From contig NC_134087.1 in the NCBI RefSeq assembly GCF_000715075.1, forward strand, positions 128,981,518 to 129,045,517: a stretch of DNA of 64,000 nucleotides. The letters run 5' to 3'. Shown one piece after another: positions 56,604-64,000 of the stretch. Below the pieces are notes generated by a model. It ran no database searches, was not told the origin of the DNA, and was given only the letters and a program-made list of their open reading frames with translations. The stretch is from Nicotiana tabacum. Its lineage: Eukaryota; Streptophyta; Magnoliopsida; Solanales; Solanaceae. Positions within the stretch are counted from its first letter, which is position 1; each line of letters opens with the position of its first letter. The position numbers and the translations under genes were made by a program.

Positions 56604-58415
56604 ATGACTACTTCAGAGAATAGTACCGAGGAAGAAAGGCCGATGAGCCAGTTGTTAAAGGAAGCGATGGAAAAGATAGAAAGGATGGGACTAGAGATGA
56701 ATGCAATGCAGCTAGCTCTAGCCAAAGCACAAAAGAGCCCTGAGCCACTAGGGCACGTGCCCGAATACCCCCACTCCGGCCCTTCAACAAGCCTCCCAAA
56801 TCACCGTTGTCTTCAGGAGAGAAGCCCCCATGATTCCCAAGCTCCACCATCCCATCAACCTCTCCCAACACCAAATGTTCCCACTTTTGTGGGACCCACA
56901 TCAGCCATCTTGCACAGAACGACCAGTGAGCCATTGTTTCAGGCTCACGATACGCAATACTATCCCCCTGAGCCTACATTCCATGCCCCCGAACCACATG
57001 CTTACAATCCACACTTGGAGGTACCGGCAGAGATCGAAAAGCCGGTTAAAGCCCCTGAACAGGATGAGGTGTTGAGAAAGTTCAAAAGCCTGGAGCAGTC
57101 CTTCAGGAACCTGCACGGTTTGGGCAACCAGGTCAGCGTAGCATACAAAGATCTATGCCCTTTCCCAGACGTCCAACTCCCGGCTGGGTTCAAGATGCCT
57201 AAGTTTGATTTATATGAAGGGCACGGTGATCCCATGGCACATTTGCGGGGATTCTGTAGCAAAATGAGAGGGGCAGGCGGCAAGGATGAGCTGCTAATAG
57301 CTTATTTCGGCCAGAGTCTGAGCGGATCTGCACTAGAATGGTATACCAGGCAGGATTCCAGTAGGTGGTATACTTGGGATGATCTGGCGAAGGCTTTCGC
57401 AGGTCATTTCCAGTACAATCTCGAGATAGTCCCTGACCGTCTCACATTGCTGAGGACTGGAAAGAAGCCTGGGGAAAGTTTTCGTGAGTTTGGTTTCCGC
57501 TGGAGAGAACAAGCGGCCAGAGTTGATCCTCCCATGAAAGAGGGAGAAATGGTGGACTACTTCTTGCAAACACTTGATCCAACTTACTTTGGTCACTTGG
57601 TGACAACGGTTGGGAAATCCTTCAATGAAGTGGTAAAGATAGGGGTCATGATAGAGGAAGGCCTAAGGTCTGACAAAATCCTAATTTACTCAGCACTCAA
57701 GGCAACGACCCAAGCTATTCAGAGCGGCGCGGGAGGTGTGCTCGAGGTCGCATCAGTCGAATCAGGTACTGGGTCCAAATTCAGAGGTCCTTCCCCTCAC
57801 TACTAGCCTAGGCCCCACACTCCATACAACCTTCCACAACCCTACTATCCACCATCAGAGCCACTCTTTTCAGACCATCATGCCCAAGCCTGCCCCCGAG
57901 CTCCATATAATCCGCCTCAATATTATCCTCCGAACAAGGTCCGGTCGCAGGGTCAACCATCAGGTCACCCCCGCTGGCGAGAGCCAGTACCACGTAATGC
58001 ATTCTTGCCTTCACAACATTTCCAAGCACCCAACTACCCTAGAAAACAGGGGTATGGGGGAAAACAAAGGCAAGGAAACAATTTCACGCCAATTGGGGAG
58101 TCCTACGCAAGTTTGTTTGAAAAGCTAAAGCTTTCAGGATTGATTGAGCCGCTCCTTGGCTATACTCCAGACCCATATGCAAAAGGATTCGATCCTGCTG
58201 TACGATGCATGTATCACTCTAATGTCCGAGGACATAGCATTGAAGACTGTCGTTCTTTGAAAAAGGAAATAGAAAGAATGATTCAGGAAGGGGCAATTGT
58301 GATCGACGACAGTGACAGGGGGCAGGCGAATCATCTTGAGGACTTGTTGATTGATGTTGATAATACTAAAGTTGGGGATGGTCTTGGCAATGTTGATATT
58401 GAGCTCAATGGCTAA
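56604..58415 (+). pseudogene. gag of element F, full length with a single in-frame TAG
   Basis: Starts at ATG 56604 and stays in one frame for about 603 codons, interrupted only by TAG at 57804-57806. D reads CAG at that place (26145-26147). Domains in order: a short helical N-terminus, a proline-rich stretch, a capsid-like core (PAGFKMPKFDLYEGHGDP, ALEWYTRQD, FGFRWREQAARVDPP), a Y/P-rich linker, and a zinc-knuckle-like CMYHSNVRGHSIEDC (C-X2-H-X5-H-X4-C) at about 58205-58250. It should bind RNA and form particles. Being nearly open while every enzyme gene is gone suggests gag was kept longest. The first part alone could make a 400-residue protein lacking the knuckle. Confidence 0.9.
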
Positions 58416-59080
58416 AATGTCATGCTTTGCAGTTGGAAGATACTCCATTTTGGGTCAGCCGGAGATGCCGTGCTTGGATAGTTGGAAAGACACTCCATTT
58501 TGGGTCAATCGGAGAGGATCTTTGATGGTCTATTTTGTTGTCATTTCCGTTGTTCGGATTATTAGGATTGTAATTCGGATTTGTTTTGTGTCAATATCTT
58601 TCCGTTTTGTCATAGCGGTTTGTTTAAGTTTTGTCCAAGTTGTTTAGGATTTTATTCCGGTTTGCTTTGTTTTTAAAACCATTTGTTCAGTCCAATGCAA
58701 AAAATTCAGTCTTTGATTATTCCCAATCATCTTTCGGTTTAGTCATTATGTCATTTTTATTCAGCACCGATTCTAGGGACATGACATGCGCACCCAGTTT
58801 GGGCCTAATCTTAAAAGTTAATCATAAAACCCTGGAAAGGCGATTCAGACCATTTAAAGTAAATAAGGACGGTTGAGATTATTCAGAGCCCGAGTCATGT
58901 GGAACTGGGGCAAGTTAAACACAAAGAAAACCGTTACAGAAAGATTCGCCTAAATTGGCATGAGGGTCGTTCATAATAATGAGAATGAGAGTGTCGCCCA
59001 ACGGTGCTTTAGAAGTGACAAATGAACAAACATATGTTGAATATAATTGTCAAGTCCAGCACCATCGGAAGAGACTATAA
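58416..59080 (+). pseudogene. Remnants of RT start and integrase end of element F, fused by a pol deletion
   Basis: After gag, a 25-base unit around GACACTCCATTTTGGGTCA occurs twice (about 58436 and 58487). An acceptor-like TTTTTATTCAG at 58754-58764 precedes DSRDMTC, the peptide that opens the RT exon in D (there DMT). About 100 bases of this exon remain. At about 58985 the text turns into the homologue of D's last integrase codons (PNGAL against SNGAL). About 3 kb of pol is therefore missing, with the junction at roughly 58900-58985. Confidence 0.65.
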
Positions 59081-60854
59081 ATCTATTGTTTGATTGTGTT
59101 GTTTGCACTTGGCATGTTTTGGAGACTGGAATGACGAAGGCATTTTGTTTTGCTACCCAAACACTTTATCCTTCGTTAACCCCTTTTGAGCCTTATTTAT
59201 TTTCTTTCATACCCCTCATTCGGAATCAGTAGCAACGAAAAAGAAGAAAAAAAAAGAGAAAAAGAAAAGAAAGGAAAATGATAACAAAGAAAAAAAGTCA
59301 AATGAAACAGAGGAATTGGGAACTACGTTTGACCTGATTCCTCAAAGAGGATACGTAGGCGCTTCACGGCTCGGTCATAGTTTTGAAAAATGAAAAAAAT
59401 TAAGTAAAATATCCCCAAGCAAGAAACTGGGGCAAAGGTTGTGTTTATTGTGAATAAATCTAATTCCGAAGGTTGTAACTAATAACCCAAAATTAATGCG
59501 TTTTTTAGCCCTTAATACCCTTTCTTTCTAGCCCTATCCAAAACCCACATTACGGTCCAAAGAAAGACCTTCCGATCAGTCTTCAAAAGATGCCAAGTCA
59601 GACAAATGAAGAGTCTTACCGGCGAACATAACATTCTGTTCCACAGCAGAAAGGACTCTAATCTCCAGCAGAAAGAGTCATACCGGCGACACTCCAAATC
59701 CCCAGCTGGAAAGTGATACAAATGAGAGAGTCTTATCGGTGAAAACCTTCACAGGCACCATAAGGCGATGAAAGCTGAGAGAAGAACCCAAAAATGAGAG
59801 AGACTTGATAGTGAAAACCCCTCGGGCACTACAAGTCGAATAAGATTGAGAATCAGAGGGGGAATCACCAATTGAAGATCTTAAAAGATGATTGACGGCA
59901 GAGGATAGGCCACATACACATGTCATAGCCATTAGAGTTGGTATCTGCGTTTGATAGATTTTTATTTATAGTTTCTTTTGTAAAAGAGTCATTCGTTTCC
60001 TTTGTCTTTTATTTTGTTTCTTTTATCTTTCTCCTTTCATAGAAAAATTCCCCAATAGAGTCTGTCGGGCCAGAACAAGTATGAAATGACTTCAAATATG
60101 CCATCAGCTTTTCAAGATGAGATCTGACTAGTACATCCAAATGGTATAGTCAGCAAGGAACAAGCGCGAGGCCAGTGTCAATAAAGATATCCCCAGCAAA
60201 AGGGAATTGACAAAAGGATTGATGAGCGTCAAGAGGGATATCCTTGCCAAAACCAAGGTTATAAACCTCAAAGACAAGGCCCGTGAACAAAGCAAGGAGA
60301 GCAGTGAGCATGATTCGGCGAAATCCATACTAGACTAAAAGGTCGGGGAAATGCCAGTTTCCAAGCTATGCCACAAAAGAAGAGGGATATCCCCCAGCAG
60401 GAAGGGACTATCCCCAGCACATAAGATCATCCCCAACAAGTTGTTGAACGCAGAGCAAGGAAGGAGAAAGGGAAAGCCATCCCAGTAGGAGTATCACAAC
60501 CAACTACCATGTTTTAAACTAACAAATTTTGTTTGATTTGAAACAGGTAAAGGAAATGGCATTGATGCAGAAACGCATGCCACAAGGGATCTTATCAAAC
60601 TGGGGCAGAAAATTTTCCTTCCATTTAGAAAATTTTCTGGAAGTCAGGTACCCCCAGCTGATAACATTTTACCCCCAACAGGTAAGTAAATCAAGGGAGG
60701 TAGTCTTTGAAGGAAGAAGCTATGCAAAAAACAAAACAAAAAAGGAATAAAAAAAAGAATAATAATAAAAGATGGGGAAGGTAGAAAAGAAAAATTCATC
60801 CCAATCCCCAGCAAGTATTCGAGGTAAGACATTTTCAAGTCTTAAAGATAGTTT
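59081..60854 (+). other. 3' untranslated region of element F, first part
   Basis: Similar to the D region after integrase from GACGAAGGCATTTTGTT onward. It contains an A/G-rich tract (59234-59300), RNA module copy 3 (59320-59377), units with GAGAGTCTTATCGGTGAAAA (59715-59830), and repeated CCCCAGCA words (60180-60680). No gene is visible. Confidence 0.75.
59320..59377 (+). ncRNA. Tat/Ogre structured RNA module, F copy 3
   Basis: Outer stem CTACG 59323-59327 with CGTAG 59354-59358. Inner hairpin TCCTC 59339-59343 with GAGGA 59347-59351; D has TCCTT/AAGGA. Third helix TGACC 59330-59334 with GGTCA 59373-59377, five perfect pairs. Confidence 0.65.
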
Positions 60855-61515
60855 GGGTTCATCCACCCTCAAATAGGATCTGTTGGGTTCATCCGCCCTC
60901 AAATAGGATATGTCGGGTTCATCCGCCCTCAAATAGGATCTGTCGGGTTCATCCGCCCTCAAATAGGATATGTTTGGGTTCATCCGCCCTCAAATAGGAT
61001 ATGTCGGGTTCATCCGCCCTCAAATAGGATCTGTTGGGTTCATCCGCCCTCAAATAGGATATGTTGGGTTCATCCGCCCTCAAATAGGATCTGTCGGGTT
61101 CATCCGCCCTCAAACAGGATATGTTGGGCAATCCGCCCTCAAACAGGATATGTTGGGTTCATCCGCCCTCAAATAGGATATGTTGGGTTAATCCGCCCTC
61201 AAATAGGATATGTTGGGTTCATCCGCCCTCAAATAGGATATGTTTGGGTTCATCCGCCCTCAAATAGGATCTGTCGGGTTCGTCCGCCCTCAAATAGGAT
61301 ATGTCGGGTTCATCCGCCCTCAAATAGGATATGTCGGGTTCATCCGCCCTCAAATAGGATCTGTTGGGTTCATCCACCCTCAAATAGGATATGTTGGGTT
61401 CATCCGCCCTCAAATAGGATATGTCGGGTTCGTCCGCCCTCAAATAGGATATGTTGGGTTCATCCGCCCTCAAATAGGATATGTTGGGTTCATCCGCCCT
61501 CAAATAGGATATGTT
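60855..61515 (+). repeat. 30-bp tandem array, about 22 units
   Basis: Unit GGGTTCATCCGCCCTCAAAT plus AGGATATGTT, with A/C alternation in GGATATGT or GGATCTGT and occasional one-base additions. Units are nearly identical, so expansion is recent. Because 30 is a multiple of three, long open frames appear on both strands; these are not genes. Confidence 0.97.
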
Positions 61516-61935
61516 GGTTTCAGTCTTTATTTTTAAGTGTTGAAGTTGGGAGCCCGCCCAGATAACAGAGGCATACATTTAGTCTTTTTACTTTTAGGTG
61601 TTGAAATTGGGAGCCCGCCCAGATAACAGAGGCATACATTTCAGTGTTTACTTTTCAAGTGTTGAAATTGGGAGCCCGCCCAGATAATAGAGGCATACAT
61701 TTCAGTCTTTACTTTTAAGTGTTGAAGTTGGGAGCCCGCCCAGATAACAGAGGCATACATTTAGTCTTTTATTTCAAGTGTTGAAATTGGGAGCCCGCCC
61801 AGATAATAGAGGCATACATTCAGTCTTTTTATTTTTAGTGTTGAAGTTGGGAGCCCGCCCAGATAATAGAGGCATACATTCAGTCTTTTTATTTTAAGTA
61901 TTAAAGTTGGGAGCCCGCCCAGATAACAGAGGCAT
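61516..61935 (+). repeat. Tandem array of about 61 bp, seven units
   Basis: Unit core GGGAGCCCGCCCAGATAACA followed by GAGGCATACATT and a T-rich spacer with TTTAAGTGTTGAA. It resembles the D repeat with AGGAGCCCGCCTGGAGAGC (34222-34640), so the two arrays share an ancestral unit. Confidence 0.95.
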
Positions 61936-63270
61936 ACATTCCACGTCTTTACCCATAGGAGATGTATTTCCTCCTAAAGTTTATTTTTACCCATAGGAGA
62001 CGCACTTCCTAAATCCATTGTACCAATAGGAGACGCACTTCCTAGATCCATTGTACCAATAGGAGACGCACTTCCTAGATCCATTGTACCAATAGGAGAC
62101 GCACTTCCTAGATCCATTGTACCAATAGGAGACGCACTTCCTAGATCCATTGTACCAATAGGAGACGCACTTCCTAAGTTTATTTCACCCAATAGGAGAC
62201 GCACTTCCTAAGTTCAGGTACCAACAGGAGACGCACATCCTAAGATTAGTTTCACCAATAGGAGACGCACTTCCTAAGGAGACGCACATCCTAAGTTAAA
62301 TTTCACCAATAGGAGACGCACTTCCTAAGTTCGGTTTTACCATAGGAGACGCACTTCCTAAAGTTCAGTTTTACCATAGGAGACGCACTTCCTAAGTTCA
62401 GTTTTACCATAGGAGACGCACTTCCTAAAGTTCAGTTTTACCATAGGAGACGCACTTCCTAAGTTCAGTTTTACCATAGGAAACGCACATCCTAAGAATA
62501 GTTCACCAATAGGAGACGCACTTCCTAAAGTTCAGTTTTACCATAGGAGACGCACTTCCTAAGTTCAGTTTTACCATAGGAGACGCACTTCCTAAGTTCA
62601 GTTTTACCATAGGAGACGCACTTCCTAAGTTTATTGTACCCACAGGAGACGCACTTCCTCAAAGTTTAGTTTTGCCCATAGGAGACACACTTCCTAAGTT
62701 TACTTTTACCCCATAGGAGACGCACTTCCTGAAATATTTTCATTCATAGGAGACGCACTTCCTAGTTCACAATCATTAAGGTTTCACCCATAGGAGACGC
62801 ACTTCCTAAGACTATTTTATTTTAGGAGACACACTTCCTAGTCTGGTTCACTCAGGTTATACTTTTGCTTTAGGGGACGCACTCCCGAGTTTGGCTTTTT
62901 AGATTATATTTTATTTCAGGAGACGCACTTCCGGAATTGAGATTTCACCCCTAGGAGATGCACTTCCTAGTTTGATTCATTTTAAGTTCGACCATAGGAG
63001 ACACAATTCCTAGTCCAGTTTTTGAAGTTTACCCGTAGGAGACGCACTTCCTAATCGAGATTTTATTCATAGGAGACGCACTTCCTAGTTCTAGTCACTG
63101 AAGTTTTCACCCTTAGGAGACGCACTTCCTAGTTTAGCTCATTCCGATTCAACCATAGAAGACACACTTTCGAGTTTGAGTCATTGAGGTTTTTATTTTA
63201 GCAGACACATTTGCTAGCAAGAGTTTTGGTTTTACTCATAGGAGATGCACATCCTAGCCTAGTCTTTAGT
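61936..63270 (+). repeat. Tandem array of about 31-35 bp, more than 35 units
   Basis: Unit core CATAGGAGACGCACTTCCTA with spacers of varying length and sequence. Units at 61998-62190 are homogeneous 33-mers, while those after about 62800 are more diverged, so homogenisation is local. No coding sense is evident. Confidence 0.95.
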
Positions 63271-64000
63271 TTACTCTCATCATTGCATCAGTAGTGTAAG
63301 TGAGTTACGATTTTGCTAACGACTCACAAATCTTCCCAGTACAAACTGGGTTAGGAAATTTTGTTTGTTTTGTTTGTTTTGATTGTCAGGGACCCGCCTG
63401 TAGAACGGAGGTTGTTGCGTGTCGAAGATAGAAGAAGTCAGGAGTCCACCTGTAGAACGGGGAAACATTTTTCAAGATCAAGCAGTGACCCACTGGAAAG
63501 CAGAAGGTTACAACAAAAATCCCCAGCACTCAATCCAAGATAGAAGCAACAAGAAGCTCGCCCCAAGAATGCAAGTCAACAGTCTGGGATGATCAACAGA
63601 AGCTGGTCACCAAAAAACAAAAAAAAAAAGAAGAAAAAAGAAAAAAAAAAGAAAAAAAGAAAAAGAACCCAAATTACGGAAGTGGAGAACAAATGTGGTC
63701 TGCTCAAGAACTAGCACCTACAACTAGCAAGTATCAAGGTTCAGATCCAAAGTCTGTATGAAGCACCATTCAAGACTCAAGACCAAGTTTCAGAAGACTT
63801 AAGAGATAGGAATCCTTGTAACTAGTAGCTGATAGGCTTAGTTGGTCTTTTTCAGTTTTCATTTTTGTTGTAATGACAGGACCGCGGACCGGAACCTCAA
63901 CGGAACGACACCTCGATCGGCTCTCCACCTCGGTACACTTCACTATCTCTCTCATATCCGAACTACACGTGGCCTGATTCCTGTAAGACCAAGGATATGT
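63271..64000 (+). other. 3' untranslated region of element F, last part
   Basis: Two units with CCCGCCTGTAGAACGG-like text (63387-63465), an A-rich tract (63612-63665) and the start of RNA module copy 4 at 63958. In D the polypurine tract and 3' LTR follow copy 4 within 120 bases, so the F 3' LTR should begin shortly beyond the window. Confidence 0.7.
63958..64000 (+). ncRNA. Tat/Ogre structured RNA module, F copy 4 (cut by window end)
   Basis: Outer stem CTACA 63963-63967 begins to pair with TGT at 63998-64000. D copy 4 has TGTAG at this place, so the full stem would be CTACA/TGTAG. Inner hairpin TCCT 63979-63982 with AGGA 63992-63995. Confidence 0.5.

Larger units (their letters stand above)
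50962..64000 (+). mobile_element. Element F: gag-only Tat/Ogre derivative, 3' end outside window
   Basis: The LTR at 50962-53585 is followed by a tRNA-Arg primer site at 53590, a long leader, gag 56604-58415, a short stretch homologous to the RT start, a short stretch homologous to the integrase end, and a very long repeat-rich 3' region still running at the window end. ORF1, protease, RT, both RNases H and nearly all of integrase are absent, with no trace of inserted DNA at the gaps. The layout matches the published class of terminal-repeat elements carrying only GAG (TR-GAG), which must borrow enzymes. The left flank AGAAG (50957-50961) should be its target duplication. Confidence 0.82.

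Noticed and set aside
60855..61515. CRISPR-like regular array
   Set aside because: The units are directly adjacent with no unique spacers, and the context is a plant retrotransposon.
60970..61536. Open frames of up to 119 codons on both strands with ten-residue repeats (GFIRPQIGYV on +, SYLRADEPDI on -)
   Set aside because: They arise because the 30-bp unit is a multiple of three and lacks stops. Equal openness on both strands and no start context argue against coding.
61974..62204. Minus-strand frame of repeated GSASPIGTMDL
   Set aside because: By-product of a homogeneous 33-bp stretch within the third array.

Overview
This window is plant nuclear DNA made entirely of nested long-terminal-repeat (LTR) retrotransposons. 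I see no host protein gene, tRNA gene or rRNA gene. The families (very large Ty3/Gypsy elements of the Tat/Ogre type, and long non-coding Gypsy derivatives with initiator-Met-type primer sites) and the AT-rich base composition suggest an asterid with a large genome, most likely a solanaceous plant. That assignment is inference; no single-copy gene anchors it.

Layout, from outermost (oldest) to innermost. Element E is a heavily decayed Tat/Ogre element. Its 5' LTR tail is 43030-43444 and its ORF1-gag-pro-RT-RNaseH remains run 43445-50961. Element A (window start to 43029) sits inside E's LTR. It is a non-coding, LARD-like Gypsy derivative with a long LTR, a Met-type primer site at 1971 and a polypurine tract at 15460. 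Element B (2382-12039, target duplication AAGAG) is a relative of A inserted in A's leader, and B's 5' LTR holds a 2.5-kb AT-rich insertion (about 3650-6165) with a Helitron-like 3' end. A's 3' LTR (15474-16355 and 41100-43029) is split by C (16356-17187 and 38985-41099), best read as a solo LTR. C is in turn split by D (17188-38984, perfect duplication TCCAC), a complete 21.8-kb Tat/Ogre element. Element F (50962 to beyond the window end) interrupts E's second RNase H/integrase junction. It is a Tat/Ogre derivative that kept gag and lost ORF1, protease, reverse transcriptase, RNases H and nearly all of integrase.

D is the reference copy: LTR, tRNA-Arg primer site, leader, ORF1 (DUF7745-like plus coiled coil), gag, protease, G-patch, a 181-nt candidate intron whose removal puts protease and RT in one frame, RT, RNase H, a second (archaeal-type) RNase H, integrase, a 3-kb repeat-rich 3' untranslated region, polypurine tract, LTR. 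It is broken by frameshifts and by in-frame stops that are mostly TAG where the family has CAG. F has the same untranslated regions with much larger tandem arrays (30, 61 and about 33 bp units, 60855-63270).

The most interesting signal is not a gene. A module of roughly 60-70 nt occurs four times in D and four times in F, at matching places: before ORF1 or its vacated site, before gag, after integrase, and near the 3' end. Primary sequence differs between copies, but two nested stems, and in most copies a third helix with pseudoknot topology, keep pairing through compensatory changes. This looks like a conserved RNA structure of Tat/Ogre transcripts that I cannot match to a described family. 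Other RNA-level signals include an LTR-internal intron with donor, branch point and acceptor, paired hairpins near the LTR 3' end, a leader hairpin with a compensatory change, and a primer site matching up to 37 nt of tRNA-Arg.
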